Positions 45,327 to 56,005 of a stretch of 64,000 nucleotides of DNA are shown here, piece by piece; positions within the stretch are counted from its first letter, which is position 1; the number at the start of each line of letters is the position of its first letter. Location: positions 669,001 through 733,000 of the forward strand of contig NZ_CP082966.1 of NCBI RefSeq assembly GCF_019968605.1, written 5' to 3'. Source of the stretch: Polaribacter litorisediminis (lineage in GTDB: Bacteria; Bacteroidota; Bacteroidia; Flavobacteriales; Flavobacteriaceae). The translations under genes and the position numbers were made by a program. Under the pieces are notes generated by a model. That model made no database searches, was not told where the DNA came from, and was given only the letters and a program-made list of their open reading frames with translations.

Positions 45327-48152
45327 CTACAGAAATCCTCTTCTAAAGAAATTATAAATTGAACTTATATTTCCTGTCAACGTAAATCTAATGTTTTGAG
45401 GATATGCATGTTGTGATATTTCCCACCCATTATTTGAATAGAGAGGAAAGTAAACTTCGAGTATGTTATGGATAAAATTAAGCCGTATTCCGTTGTTATA
45501 GCCAAAATAAATAGGATTATCTCTATTCTTTAAAAAGGCAACATCATTGTAAAATTCAACCCATCTCCATATACCAATACTCGCATTAAAAGACATCATG
45601 TATTGATTTGCGAATCTGGTTGGTAAAACAGATTTAAAGCCTCCTTCTGCAATAATATATTGCTGACTAAAAATACCTGAACTTTCTGAACGACCAAAAT
45701 AATTTAGTTCAAATAAATAGTCATTGGCTCTGTCTAAACCAAAACTGAAATAATCTCCAACAGAATTATTATGCAAAAATGTACCTATAAATAGCCTAAA
45801 ATCTAACTGTGTATCTGAGGTTGATAAAGATCTAAAACGCAGGTCTGTTGCAAGTTTTGAGAAGTTTTTAGCATATTCAAAACTGAAATTATATCTAAAT
45901 TCTTTAATTATATCTGGGTTAATGTAGTTGTAACTTAGGCTAAAGACATCATAATTATCTTCATCACTTTTAATTTGATCTAAAGGTATTTCTTTGTTGA
46001 TATGCAATAATTTAGCTGTTATAGATTCTTGAGTTGCATCTCTTAAATCTTTTCTTTTAAAAATAACATTTACAAAAGGTACAAAGGATCTGTAAGACAA
46101 TTCAGGAGCATAATCTAATGTCTGCCCTGCAACTCCGTACATGATTTTGTAAATATTAGTTTTTTCGAAAAATTGATTATATAATACAGAAAAAGAACCG
46201 ATGGCTGTGTTACTTTTTGTTGCGTAAGACGGAGCAAAAGTAAGTTCTAAATTTCTAGCAATTAAAGGTTTGTTATGAAGTTTTACTCCTAAAATTAAAC
46301 CATTGTAAAAATTATAACTGGCGTTAGGTTGGTAGAAAATTTGGTTATAGTAAGGATCTTCTATATCTTTTATTAAGCTTAATTTTAGAGGTTTGTTAAA
46401 TATTTTATTTTGCAAACCTTTCCAGTTATCAAGTGTATTGATTTCTGGATATAAATTTTCATAATTGAGAGCTACTTTGTTAATTCCCTTTTTAGGGATG
46501 CTTACCGTTTTGTAGTTTTCAACATTTGTTATCCATTTTTTGAATTTTATTTCTTTGTCTTTTAGTCCATATAATAAAACGGGGGTCGTAATATTTCTTT
46601 TATTTTGTATCGTTACTTCTATACTGTCTTTTTTTATAGAAACACTTTCTATGGTATGATCTATTTTTTTATTTGTTTTAATAAAATCATTAAAAAACCA
46701 GTCAATATTTTTTTCTGTTTTAGTTGCTAAAATCTCTTTAAAATCTTGACTAGTTGCAATTTTAGATTGTTTTTTTTGATAAAAATCTTTAATGCTGCTA
46801 TTTAGAATTGTATCGCCTAAAAAACCTTTTAAATATCTAAAACCTAATCCAGCTTTGTATTTATTGGCAATTTTTCTGTTAAAATTAGAAAGTGAATCTG
46901 CTGGTGTGGTTAAAGCTTGGTCTAAAAACTTACGAGAAATAAATTGATATACAAACGGATATTTATCATTAAAATCTAACTTAGAAAAATTAAATCTTTT
47001 TAAAAGCCAATAATTTGAAACTTCACCTAATAATTTTACGTCTGGATAAAATTTTTCAATATACTCAATCATTAAATAATTTTGTACTCCTTCTAAAAAC
47101 CAATGATCTGTTCTCTTGTTTAGGAGCATTGTGTTTTCTATAAATTTTCTACTCAGTGCCTTAAACATGGTAATGTCCCATTTAAAAGTATCTGAAAAAG
47201 GCCGTAAAAAATTTGGTAACTGATTTAGTCCGTATATCGGATCTTTGCTTTGTGTAATTTTATCGATACAAATATCTTTATGTGGGTATTTGCCTAAAAA
47301 TGTTTCAATAAAATGGAATTCTCTATTTAAAATTTCGGTTGCAGATTCGTCGCTAATTTCTTTATTGAGCAAATTGGTATGAACTGTAGTATTTTTAGTT
47401 TTAAAAGATTTAAGTTGTTTTATGTAATTAATTCCTAAAGTAACATCTGTTCTATTTTTTTCTTCTAAATAATAATTATTAAAATTGGCGAGCTCAATTT
47501 TATTTTGATTTAAATTACTTTCTAAAATATACTCTTTTGGTATTTTTAAATTGATCTTAAAATCTGTTGCTTTTTCATATAAATCATCAATATTTAAATT
47601 GCTCATTAACTGCCAGCCGTTATTGTAAACTGCTGGAGTTATATACCAAAAACGTAGATGAAAACCTTCTTTTGTTTTGCCGTACCCCGTAAATTTTGCG
47701 TTTGGTATTTTTACAGTATACGTTAAAAATATTTTTACGCTATCCTTGGCAATTAAAGGTTTATTAAGCGCAATTTTTAAAATATCAGCATTGTTTTCTA
47801 ATTCATTAAATTGAACATTTTCAAAATTTAGGGTAAGATTCTTTATTGTTGTTTTTCCTAAATTCTTTTCTTTGGTAAAATATAATTCTTTTTTAAAATC
47901 TTTAATAAATCTTTTTGATAAAGGTGTTTTTCGGTCTCTAAAACTATTGGGCCAATTGTGTAGAAAAATATTTTTTAAAATTGAATCTGAAGTATTGATA
48001 AAAACAATCTCTTGTTTTATTAATAACTCTCTGCTAACTGAATTTAGTTTAGCCTCTATAGCGATAGTGTTATTTTGTGCTTGAAAAAATACACATCCAA
48101 AAAAAAGGAAGAATAATATGTGTAAAAAAGATTTCAAATTAAGCTTTCGCAA
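45327..48152 (-). CDS. M1-peptidase-like protein lacking HExxH, with C-terminal beta-barrel-like domain
   Basis: A 941-residue protein with a signal peptide (about residues 1-25). Residues about 30-240 form the beta-rich N-terminal domain of M1 aminopeptidase-like proteins, and about 270-480 the thermolysin-like helical domain. Where active M1 enzymes have HELAHxW followed by E, this sequence reads LSRKFIENTMLLNK...HWFLEGVQNYL (about residue 340): the downstream Glu is kept, but both zinc histidines are gone. The last ~330 residues are aromatic-rich amphipathic strands (for example DVFSLSYNYINPDI, DYLFELNYFGRS) and look like an outer-membrane barrel; the C-terminus FFRRGFL is atypical. It is probably a surface protein without peptidase activity. 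Confidence 0.68.
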   Translation of the reverse strand: MRKLNLKSFLHILFFLFFGCVFFQAQNNTIAIEAKLNSVSRELLIKQEIVFINTSDSILKNIFLHNWPNSFRDRKTPLSKRFIKDFKKELYFTKEKNLGKTTIKNLTLNFENVQFNELENNADILKIALNKPLIAKDSVKIFLTYTVKIPNAKFTGYGKTKEGFHLRFWYITPAVYNNGWQLMSNLNIDDLYEKATDFKINLKIPKEYILESNLNQNKIELANFNNYYLEEKNRTDVTLGINYIKQLKSFKTKNTTVHTNLLNKEISDESATEILNREFHFIETFLGKYPHKDICIDKITQSKDPIYGLNQLPNFLRPFSDTFKWDITMFKALSRKFIENTMLLNKRTDHWFLEGVQNYLMIEYIEKFYPDVKLLGEVSNYWLLKRFNFSKLDFNDKYPFVYQFISRKFLDQALTTPADSLSNFNRKIANKYKAGLGFRYLKGFLGDTILNSSIKDFYQKKQSKIATSQDFKEILATKTEKNIDWFFNDFIKTNKKIDHTIESVSIKKDSIEVTIQNKRNITTPVLLYGLKDKEIKFKKWITNVENYKTVSIPKKGINKVALNYENLYPEINTLDNWKGLQNKIFNKPLKLSLIKDIEDPYYNQIFYQPNASYNFYNGLILGVKLHNKPLIARNLELTFAPSYATKSNTAIGSFSVLYNQFFEKTNIYKIMYGVAGQTLDYAPELSYRSFVPFVNVIFKRKDLRDATQESITAKLLHINKEIPLDQIKSDEDNYDVFSLSYNYINPDIIKEFRYNFSFEYAKNFSKLATDLRFRSLSTSDTQLDFRLFIGTFLHNNSVGDYFSFGLDRANDYLFELNYFGRSESSGIFSQQYIIAEGGFKSVLPTRFANQYMMSFNASIGIWRWVEFYNDVAFLKNRDNPIYFGYNNGIRLNFIHNILEVYFPLYSNNGWEISQHAYPQNIRFTLTGNISSIYNFFRRGFL

Positions 48153-48311
48153 ATTTTAAAGTGTTATTAATTTCAAAAAGAACATCGGATTCTAGTTCCT
48201 TACTGAGTTAAAAAATAAAAGCATTTTTCTAAAGACTTTTTAATATGATTTTATACTTTTTTGTTTTAACATCAAAAAGTAAGCCATCTACAAAAGATAT
48301 TATGAACACTC

Positions 48312-49019
48312 TTAAAAATTAGGTTTTAATTTGTGTTTCTCATAGAATTTAACAAAGTGATCAACAGTTTCATCTGCGGTATCTACCAATCTGAAAAGAT
48401 TTAAATCATCTTCATTAATATTACCTTCTTTTATGAGTGTGTTTTTGATCCAATCCATCATGCCTCCCCAGAATTTTTTACCTACTAAAACAATAGGAAA
48501 ACGTCCAATTTTTTTAGTTTGAATTAGAGTAATCGCTTCAAAAAGTTCATCCATGGTGCCAAAACCTCCTGGCATTACTACAAAACCTTGAGAGTATTTT
48601 ACGAACATCACCTTACGGACAAAAAAATAATCGAAGTCTAAATTTTTTCCTTGATCAATCCAAGGATTGTCATGTTGTTCATGAGGTAATTCAATATTTA
48701 AACCTACCGAAAGTCCTTTTCCTCTTCTGGCTCCTTTATTTCCAGCTTCCATTATTCCTGGTCCACCTCCAGTAATGATACCAAACCCATTTTGCGTTAA
48801 TTTAAAACCAATTTCTTCTGCTAGTTTATAATAAGGGTCACTTGGTTTTGTTCTAGCAGAGCCAAAAACAGATACACAAGGGCCAATTTTACTTAAACGT
48901 TCATAACCGTCTACAAATTCTGCCATTATTTTAAAAATGGCCCAAGAATCATTTGTTTTTATTTCGTTCCAAGTTTTTTGTTGCAGCTGCTCTCTTATTT
49001 TTCTATCGTCTTTGGTCAT
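48312..49019 (-). CDS. LOG family / TIGR00730 Rossmann-fold protein
   Basis: A 235-residue protein with the LOG-family signature PGGFGTMDELFEA (about residues 149-161) and an upstream Arg and GGGPGIMEAGNKGARRGKG (about 83-101). Members release adenine or cytokinin bases from nucleoside 5'-monophosphates (phosphoribohydrolase, known for plant LOG) or cleave nucleotides at the N-glycosidic bond. The longer form with an N-terminal helical extension, as here, is common in bacteria. Single gene, 292 bases before which no other gene is seen. Confidence 0.9.
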   Translation of the reverse strand: MTKDDRKIREQLQQKTWNEIKTNDSWAIFKIMAEFVDGYERLSKIGPCVSVFGSARTKPSDPYYKLAEEIGFKLTQNGFGIITGGGPGIMEAGNKGARRGKGLSVGLNIELPHEQHDNPWIDQGKNLDFDYFFVRKVMFVKYSQGFVVMPGGFGTMDELFEAITLIQTKKIGRFPIVLVGKKFWGGMMDWIKNTLIKEGNINEDDLNLFRLVDTADETVDHFVKFYEKHKLKPNF

Positions 49020-49254
49020 GGTATTTCTGTTTTTAAAAAATGGATTATTGTTTTATTTTTAAAAAAATAAATGCTGGCTAAATTAGTTCTTTTTTTAAAT
49101 TTTATTGCAATATTTTGTCAAGTAATTTTTTTGATTTTTTACCCCTAAATAAAAAATAATCCTTTTATTTTTGAGTAAAATATAGAAGTATTTTCGTAAT
49201 TAACGACCTTTTAAAGTTTAGAAGATACTATTATGGTTAGAATGCCTTATAATT

Positions 49255-52074
49255 TTAAAGTTCTTTTTTCAAAAATTTGGCAGTATAACTTGTTTTGTGT
49301 TTTGCAACTTGTTCAGGTGTTCCGGTTACCAATATTTTTCCACCTTTTTTTCCACCTTCCATACCAACATCAATTACATAATCAGCTAATTTTACAACAT
49401 CCAAATTATGTTCAATAATCAATACCGTATTGCCTTTATTGGCTAGTTTATTCAAGACTTCCATTAAAACTCGAATATCTTCAAAGTGCAAACCTGTTGT
49501 GGGTTCATCTAAAATATAAAAGGTGTTTCCCGTATCTCTTTTAGATAGTTCTGCGGCTAATTTTATACGCTGGGCTTCACCACCAGATAGTGTTGTAGAT
49601 CTTTGTCCTAGAGTGATGTATCCTAAGCCAACATCTTTTATTGTTTTTAATTTTCTGTGTATTTTAGGAATCAATTGAAAGAAATCTGTAGCATCTTCAA
49701 TCGTCATATTTAAAACATCAGAAATTGACTTTCCTTTGTATCTAATTTCTAGCGTTTCTCGGTTAAAACGTTTTCCTTGGCAGGTTTCACATTCTACATG
49801 CACATCTGGTAAAAAGTTCATTTCTATGACTCTAACGCCACCTCCTTGGCAAGTTTCGCAACGGCCACCTTTTACATTAAAAGAAAAGCGTCCTGGTTTG
49901 TATCCACGAATGGCAGCTTCTGGTGTTTTTGCAAATAAACTTCTAATTTCATCAAAAGTTTTGGTGTATGTTGCTGGGTTAGATCGTGGGGTTCTGCCGA
50001 TAGGAGATTGGTCTATATCAATTACTTTATCGACATGTTCTAAGCCTTCAATTTTTTTGTAAGGCATTGGTTTTTTAACACCTCTATAAATATGAGCGTT
50101 TAAAATAGGGTAGAGCGTCTCATTGATTAATGTAGATTTTCCACTTCCAGAAACTCCAGTAACGCAAATCATTTTTCCTAAAGGAAACTCAACCGATACA
50201 TTTTTTAAATTATTTCCTGAAGCTCCTTTTAGTTTGATGCTTTTTCCGTTGCCTTCTCTTCTTGTTTTTGGAACTTCAATTTTTTTTCTTCCGGTTAAAT
50301 AATCTGCGGTTAAAGTGCGCTCTTTTTTCATAGAATTAAAAGTGCCTTGGCTCACAATTTCTCCACCATGTCTTCCGGCTCCTGGACCAATATCTAAAAC
50401 AAAATCGGCTTTTTTAATCATATCTTCATCGTGTTCTACCACAATAACAGAATTACCAACATCACGCAATTTAATTAAAGAATCTATTAATTTTTGATTA
50501 TCTCGTTGGTGTAAACCAATACTCGGTTCATCTAAAATATATAAAACGCCCACTAATTGAGATCCAATTTGAGTTGCCAAACGAATTCTCTGAGCTTCAC
50601 CACCAGAAAGCGATTTTGACGTTCTGTCTAAAGTTAAATAATCTAAGCCAACATCGAGTAAAAATTGTATTCTAGTGCTTATTTCTTTTAGAATTTCTGA
50701 TGCAATGGTCAGTTGTTTTTCCGATAAATCTTTTTGAATCGTTGCAAACCAATTCGCTAATTCAGTGACGTCTAATTGCGCTAAATCGCTAATATTTTTA
50801 TCCTTAATTTTAAAATGAAGTGCCTCTTTCTTTAATCTTTTGCCGCTGCAAGTGTTGCAGGTTACTTCATCCATAAAACCTTTTGCCCAGCGTTTTATAG
50901 AAGTGCTTTCTGCATGGTCATATTGTCCAGTGATAAAAGCTACGATGCCCTCAAAATCAATTTTATAATTTCTTGTGATGCCTACCGTTTTAGACTCAAT
51001 TTCAAAAGATTCGTTGCCACCATGCAAAATAATCTCTAAGGCTTCTTTGGGGATATCTTTAATGGCATCCGTTAGTTTAAATTGATACCGTTCTGCAATA
51101 TTTTGAACTTGTTTAAAAATCCAGCTATTTTTTTGTTCTCCTAAAGGAACAATACCGCCATTTTTTATGGAAACATCGGTGTCTGGAATTACTTTTTTTA
51201 GGTTGATTTCATTTGTGATTCCTAAACCATTGCAGGTATCACAAGCTCCTTTTGGCGAATTAAAAGAAAAATTATTCGGTTCAGGATTTGGATAAGCAAT
51301 TCCTGTTGTGGGGCACATCAACTCACGACTAAAATAACGAGGATTGTTATCTTCAATATCAATCACCATCATGATATTATTGCCAGAATACAAGGCTGTT
51401 TTTATGGTTTCTTCAAGTCTTTTTTCTGCGGATTTGCTAATGGCTAATCGATCAATAACCACTTCTATATCGTGGGTTTTATAGCGATCTAACTTCATGC
51501 CTTTTTCAATTTCTTTGATCTTTCCATCAACCCGAACTCGTAAAAAACCTTGTTTAGAAATTTGTTCAAAAAGTTCGCGATAATGTCCTTTTCTAGATTT
51601 GATTAAAGGTGCTAAAATGGCTATTTTTTTATCCGCAAAATCTTTTAAAATAAGTTGTTTAATTTGTTCATCAGAATAACTCACCATTTTTTCACCTGTA
51701 TTGTAAGAGTAGGCATCTGCGGCTCGGGCAAACAATAATCGTAAAAAATCGTAAATTTCAGTGATGGTGCCCACGGTAGAACGCGGACTCTTATTCGTTG
51801 TTTTTTGCTCTATAGAAATTACTGGAGAAAGGCCGTCAATTTTATCAACATCGGGTCTTTCTAGTCCTCCTAGAAATTGACGTGCATAGGCAGAAAAAGT
51901 CTCTATATAACGCCTTTGTCCTTCGGCATAAATAGTATCAAAAGCTAAAGAAGATTTTCCACTTCCGCTTAAACCAGTGATGACCACTAGCTTTTCTCGT
52001 GGAATTTTTACATCAATATTTTTTAAATTATGAACTCTAGCTCCGTAAACTTCTATATATTCTTGGTCTTTCAA
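49255..52074 (-). CDS. uvrA: Excinuclease ABC subunit A
   Basis: UvrA recognises DNA damage and loads UvrB in nucleotide excision repair. The protein has two ABC ATPase modules with Walker [10 protein letters not shown] (about residue 31 onward) and GVSGSGKST (about 640 onward), signature motifs [13 protein letters not shown] and [13 protein letters not shown], and zinc-binding CxxC pairs (CDTCNG, CNTCSG, CETCQG). No ATG is available at the 5' end. The family N-terminus is [19 protein letters not shown], and a TTG at 52074 lies right before it (939 residues). A TTG at 52101 would add nine residues, but it overlaps a TAACTTTG -7 promoter box, so 52074 is chosen. Confidence 0.95.
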   Translation of the reverse strand: MKDQEYIEVYGARVHNLKNIDVKIPREKLVVITGLSGSGKSSLAFDTIYAEGQRRYIETFSAYARQFLGGLERPDVDKIDGLSPVISIEQKTTNKSPRSTVGTITEIYDFLRLLFARAADAYSYNTGEKMVSYSDEQIKQLILKDFADKKIAILAPLIKSRKGHYRELFEQISKQGFLRVRVDGKIKEIEKGMKLDRYKTHDIEVVIDRLAISKSAEKRLEETIKTALYSGNNIMMVIDIEDNNPRYFSRELMCPTTGIAYPNPEPNNFSFNSPKGACDTCNGLGITNEINLKKVIPDTDVSIKNGGIVPLGEQKNSWIFKQVQNIAERYQFKLTDAIKDIPKEALEIILHGGNESFEIESKTVGITRNYKIDFEGIVAFITGQYDHAESTSIKRWAKGFMDEVTCNTCSGKRLKKEALHFKIKDKNISDLAQLDVTELANWFATIQKDLSEKQLTIASEILKEISTRIQFLLDVGLDYLTLDRTSKSLSGGEAQRIRLATQIGSQLVGVLYILDEPSIGLHQRDNQKLIDSLIKLRDVGNSVIVVEHDEDMIKKADFVLDIGPGAGRHGGEIVSQGTFNSMKKERTLTADYLTGRKKIEVPKTRREGNGKSIKLKGASGNNLKNVSVEFPLGKMICVTGVSGSGKSTLINETLYPILNAHIYRGVKKPMPYKKIEGLEHVDKVIDIDQSPIGRTPRSNPATYTKTFDEIRSLFAKTPEAAIRGYKPGRFSFNVKGGRCETCQGGGVRVIEMNFLPDVHVECETCQGKRFNRETLEIRYKGKSISDVLNMTIEDATDFFQLIPKIHRKLKTIKDVGLGYITLGQRSTTLSGGEAQRIKLAAELSKRDTGNTFYILDEPTTGLHFEDIRVLMEVLNKLANKGNTVLIIEHNLDVVKLADYVIDVGMEGGKKGGKILVTGTPEQVAKHKTSYTAKFLKKEL

Positions 52075-52098
52075 AAAAAGGTGGTTTTGGCAAAAGCG

Positions 52099-52106
52099 CA
52101 AAGTTA
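52099..52106 (-). promoter_or_regulatory. Putative -7 element of uvrA
   Basis: TAACTTTG on the minus strand matches TAnnTTTG exactly, 25 bases before the TTG at 52074. An A/T-rich -33 region lies about 22 bases further up. It supports the downstream TTG as the start of uvrA. Confidence 0.45.
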
Positions 52107-52184
52107 ATCAATAGAAATCATTTTAGATAAAAAAGTAGAGATCAAATAGGCAGATTATAGTATCTTGCATTTAAAATTTTACAA

Positions 52185-52412
52185 ATGAAATCAATGCACG
52201 CTATTCGTCATTTTTTTGAAAGACATGGCTTTGGAGTTTTTTCAAGACTAGCCGATAGGTTGGGTATGCATGCAAAAAATGTGCGCATCTATTTTATTTA
52301 TGTAACCTTTTTTACTGTAGGTTTATCTTTTGGGTTTTATTTAACTTTTGCATTTTTAATAAAGTTAAAAGATTTAATTTATACAAAAAGAAGCTCGGTT
52401 TTTGATTTATAG
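52185..52412 (+). CDS. Small PspC-like membrane protein
   Basis: A 75-residue protein with one hydrophobic region (about residues 34-60) after a basic N-terminal segment FFERHGFGVFSRLADRLGMHAKNVRIYFIYVTFFT, which has the pattern of the PspC domain (an N-terminal helix pair followed by a membrane helix). Members respond to membrane stress or act as small regulators in flavobacteria; no direct evidence here. The K+ channel gene starts 3 bases after its stop, so they are cotranscribed. Confidence 0.75.
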   Translation: MKSMHAIRHFFERHGFGVFSRLADRLGMHAKNVRIYFIYVTFFTVGLSFGFYLTFAFLIKLKDLIYTKRSSVFDL

Positions 52413-52415
52413 GTT

Positions 52416-53414
52416 ATGAAGGTTTTAGATTCTAAAATAAATAAAATTCTAGTTTTAGTTGCATCAATTATGGCAATCGGTACCCTAGGTTATATGTGGT
52501 TGTCGCACTATACTTTTATCGATGCTTTATACATGACTGTAATTACAGTGACTACAGTAGGTTTTGGCGAATTAAGGCCATTTTCTCCAGAAGAAAAAGT
52601 ATTTACAATTTTTTTAATTTTAACAAGTATTACGGTGTTTGGATATGCAATATCTTCATTTTCAGAATATTTAGTTAGCGGAAAACTATTTGATCATTTT
52701 AAACAAAGAAACGTGGAAAAAAAAATAAATAGATTAGCGGGGCATACGATTGTCTGTGGTTTTGGTAGAAATGGTAGGCAAGCAATTTTAAAATTAAAAA
52801 ACTACAATATTGATTTTGTAGTGATAGATAATTTTAGAGATGTTATTGATTTTTTAGATTCTGAAAACGTACTAAATGTTCATGGAGATGCTACCACAGA
52901 TGATGTGTTGCTAAATGCAGGTATTTTAACGGCATCTAATTTAATTACTACTTTACCTTCGGATGCAGATAATCTATTTGTAGTTTTAAGTGCAAGACAA
53001 TTAAATCAAGGTTGTACCATAATTAGTAGAGCTTCTAAAGAAAGTTCTTATGGTAAATTAAAAATTGCAGGTGCAGATAATGTAATTATGCCAGATAAAT
53101 TAGGAGGCAATCACATGGCATCTTTAATAGCAACTCCTGATGTTATTGAGTTTGTAGACCGATTAACAATTGAGGGAGAAACGACCGCAAATTTAGAGGA
53201 AATTGCGGTAAATGATTTACCTCTGATGTATTTGAATAAAACTATTTTAGATTTAGATTTAAGAAAAAAAACAGGTTGTACGGTAATAGGGTATAGAACC
53301 CCAAATAAAGATTATATTATAAATCCGGAAGCAAATTGTAAGCTAATTGAAGATTCTCAATTAATCGTTTTAGGAAGGCCAGAACAGATATTAAAATTAA
53401 GAGAAATTTTTTAA
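52416..53414 (+). CDS. Two-helix potassium channel with TrkA-N (RCK) domain
   Basis: A 332-residue channel subunit: first helix about residues 8-28, pore helix and filter TVTTVGFGEL (about 43-52, TVGFGE being the K+ selectivity filter), second helix about 62-85, then a cytoplasmic RCK domain with HTIVCGFGRNGRQAI (about 109-123, NAD-binding GxGxxG) and a C-terminal TrkA-C-like domain ending LIVLGRPEQILKLREIF. It should form a tetrameric, ligand-gated K+ channel like MthK/YugO. It is embedded in an operon with the PspC-like gene (3 bases before) and the RfbD-like gene (1 base after). Confidence 0.92.
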   Translation: MKVLDSKINKILVLVASIMAIGTLGYMWLSHYTFIDALYMTVITVTTVGFGELRPFSPEEKVFTIFLILTSITVFGYAISSFSEYLVSGKLFDHFKQRNVEKKINRLAGHTIVCGFGRNGRQAILKLKNYNIDFVVIDNFRDVIDFLDSENVLNVHGDATTDDVLLNAGILTASNLITTLPSDADNLFVVLSARQLNQGCTIISRASKESSYGKLKIAGADNVIMPDKLGGNHMASLIATPDVIEFVDRLTIEGETTANLEEIAVNDLPLMYLNKTILDLDLRKKTGCTVIGYRTPNKDYIINPEANCKLIEDSQLIVLGRPEQILKLREIF

Positions 53415-53415
53415 A

Positions 53416-54315
53416 ATGATAAAAGTAGTTATTACAGGTAGTAACGGTTTATTGGGTCAATCACTATTAAATTTATTACTAAAGCAAAAAGAGAAATATC
53501 AAGTTTTTGGTTTTTCAAGAGGAGAAAATAGAAGTGGTAGAAAAGATTTTTCTTATGTTTCTATAGATCTTACCAATCAAAAAAATCTTAAAAAAAAGCT
53601 TCAAGATATTCATCCAGATTTTATTATTAATACTGCGGCGATGACTTTAGTGGATGTTTGTGAAAATCAAAAAGAAGCATGTGATTTATTAAATGTTTCT
53701 GTTGTAAAGTGGTTGTCAGAAATCGCTGATGAACTAGGTGTTCATTTAATTCATCTTTCTACAGACTTTGTTTTTGATGGAATAAAAGGAAATTATAAGG
53801 AAACCGATACACCAAATCCGGTGAGTTATTATGGAGTATCAAAGTTGAAATCTGAAGAAGTTCTTGTAAATTCAAAAATTAACTTTGCAATTTTAAGAAC
53901 CATTCTTGTATACGGAAAAGTATTTGATATGAGCCGAAGTAATATTGTGCTTTGGGTAAAACAAATGCTAGAAGCTGGTAAAGAAATTACGGTTGTCAAT
54001 GATCAATATAGAATGCCAACATACGTCAAAGATTTGGCTAGGGCTTGTAAAATTACTATGGACAAAAGGGCAACAGGAATTTATCATGTTTCATCAAATA
54101 AATTGTTCAGCGTATACGAAATTGCACAGCAAATTGCCGAGGTTTTTCAGTTAGATAAAAGCTTGATAAAACCAATTTCGTCATCCAGCTTAAACCAAAT
54201 AGGAAAAAGGCCTCCTAAAACTGGTTTTGATTTATCTAAGACTCATAAAGAATTAGATTTCTATCCGAGACCATTTAAAGAAAGTTTACAAAAATTTAAA
54301 GAAAGCATTACTTAA
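53416..54315 (+). CDS. SDR family protein, dTDP-4-dehydrorhamnose reductase-like
   Basis: A 299-residue extended short-chain dehydrogenase with the nucleotide motif GSNGLLGQSLL (residues 8-18), NTAAMTLVDVCE (about 72-83), STDFVFDG (about 115-122) and the catalytic YYGVSKLKSE (Tyr and Lys, about 138-147). The pattern is that of RfbD, which makes dTDP-L-rhamnose, but no rhamnose genes are near; relatives also act on other sugars. It is the third gene of a tight operon, one base after the channel gene. Confidence 0.8.
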   Translation: MIKVVITGSNGLLGQSLLNLLLKQKEKYQVFGFSRGENRSGRKDFSYVSIDLTNQKNLKKKLQDIHPDFIINTAAMTLVDVCENQKEACDLLNVSVVKWLSEIADELGVHLIHLSTDFVFDGIKGNYKETDTPNPVSYYGVSKLKSEEVLVNSKINFAILRTILVYGKVFDMSRSNIVLWVKQMLEAGKEITVVNDQYRMPTYVKDLARACKITMDKRATGIYHVSSNKLFSVYEIAQQIAEVFQLDKSLIKPISSSSLNQIGKRPPKTGFDLSKTHKELDFYPRPFKESLQKFKESIT

Positions 54316-54403
54316 AAAAATACTTTTAACGCTCAAAAGTTGTTAGAACTTCATTTTTTTATGATATTGCGCAAACTAATTGAAAAACTAATAATAAGAT
54401 ATT

Positions 54404-55996
54404 ATGAATAAAAAACTTTTATCACTACTCTTTTTAATAGCACCATTTTTTACCTTTGCTCAAGAGAAAGGGTTAGATCAGCAAATCGACGAGGCATTTG
54501 GAAATGCAACAGGATGGTTTGTTGATTTTATTTTTTACCAAATCCCCTTTACAGATACAATTAACATTTATTGGGTTTTATTTCCTTTAATCTTAGGAGC
54601 AACTTATTTTACCTTCTATTTTAATTTTATTAATTTTAAAGGTTTTATTACGTCAATTAACATTGTTAGAGGTAAATATGATGATTTAGAAGGAAGAGAA
54701 GATCATCATGTAGAAATAGCTAAATCAGAATTTACAGACGAAGAAGACAATCCAGATACCATTAGAATAGAGGGCCATGATGGAGAGGTTTCTCATTTTC
54801 AGGCATTAACCGCCGCTTTGTCCGCAACCGTTGGTTTAGGAAATATTGCCGGTGTTGCAATTGCCGTTTCTATTGGTGGTGCAGGTGCTACTTTTTGGAT
54901 GATTGTTGCCGGGTTTTTAGGAATGGCTTCTAAATTTGTAGAATGTACTTTAGGGGTAAAATACAGGGATATTGAAGCCGACGGAACGGTTTATGGAGGT
55001 CCTATGTACTATTTAACAAAAGGTTTAAAAAATAAAACATTAGGAAAAATTTTAGCAGGATTATTTGCAATTTTTGTAATCGGAGGTTCTTTCGGAGGCG
55101 GAAATATGTTTCAAGTAAATCAAGCTTTTCAATTAGTTGAGAATATTACAACGCCAGTTGGTGGCGTTTCTTTTTTACACGGAAAAGGATGGGCTTTTGG
55201 TCTTGTTATGGCAATCTTGGTAGGGATTGTAATTATCGGAGGAATTAAAAAAATAGCAAAAGTAACCGATAAAATTGTTCCTTTTATGGTGGCAATTTAT
55301 GTAGCGGCATCAATTTTTGTGATTTTTGCAAATTATGATATGATTGGAGGTGCTTTCTTGCAAATTTTTAACGGAGCATTTAGTCCAGAAGGAATTGCCG
55401 GTGGAGCAGTCGGAGTTTTAGTGCAAGGATTTAGAAGAGCAGCTTTTTCTAATGAAGCCGGTATTGGATCTGCCTCTATTGCACATTCAGCTGTAAAAAC
55501 AAAATATGCAGCAAGTGAAGGTATGGTTGCTTTGTTAGAACCTTTTATAGATACCGTTGTCGTTTGTACTATGACAGCTTTAGTCTTAATTATTACTGGA
55601 AACGTAAATGCAGAAAATGCTTCTTTGAATGATGCGCAAGCTATCTTATTAACATCTGGAGCCTTTGAGTCTGCAATTTCTTGGTTTCCATATGTATTAA
55701 CTGTAGCTGTAGTTTTATTTGCCTTTAGTTCTATGATTTCTTGGTCTTATTATGGTTTTCAAGGTTGGGTTTATCTTTTTGGAAGGTCTAAAAAAATGGA
55801 ATATACTTACAAAGTAATATTCTGTATATTCGTTGTCATTGGCGCGGCAGCTAGTTTAGGTTCTGTAATTGGTTTCTCTGATGCTATGGTTTTTGCAATG
55901 ATGGTTCCCAATATGATCGGTTTAATTTTTCTAGCACCAAAAGTTAAAGAAGAATTAGTGAGATTTATGGATGCAATTAAAGCTAGCAAAGCATAA
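54404..55996 (+). CDS. Alanine/glycine:cation symporter (AGCS family)
   Basis: A 530-residue inner-membrane transporter for alanine or glycine with sodium or proton. It has an N-terminal signal-like segment (residues 1-19), then about 11 helices. Family phrases are ALTAALSATVGLGNIAGVAIAVSIGG (about 127-152), ECTLGVKYRDI (about 181), GGPMYYL and GFRRAAFSNEAGIGSASIAHSA (about 342-363). A charged loop of ~50 residues after the third helix (DLEGREDHHVEIAKSE...) is longer than in E. coli and common in Bacteroidota. Nine bases separate it from the helix-hairpin-helix gene. Confidence 0.92.
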   Translation: MNKKLLSLLFLIAPFFTFAQEKGLDQQIDEAFGNATGWFVDFIFYQIPFTDTINIYWVLFPLILGATYFTFYFNFINFKGFITSINIVRGKYDDLEGREDHHVEIAKSEFTDEEDNPDTIRIEGHDGEVSHFQALTAALSATVGLGNIAGVAIAVSIGGAGATFWMIVAGFLGMASKFVECTLGVKYRDIEADGTVYGGPMYYLTKGLKNKTLGKILAGLFAIFVIGGSFGGGNMFQVNQAFQLVENITTPVGGVSFLHGKGWAFGLVMAILVGIVIIGGIKKIAKVTDKIVPFMVAIYVAASIFVIFANYDMIGGAFLQIFNGAFSPEGIAGGAVGVLVQGFRRAAFSNEAGIGSASIAHSAVKTKYAASEGMVALLEPFIDTVVVCTMTALVLIITGNVNAENASLNDAQAILLTSGAFESAISWFPYVLTVAVVLFAFSSMISWSYYGFQGWVYLFGRSKKMEYTYKVIFCIFVVIGAAASLGSVIGFSDAMVFAMMVPNMIGLIFLAPKVKEELVRFMDAIKASKA

Positions 55997-56005
55997 ATAG
56001 TTTTT

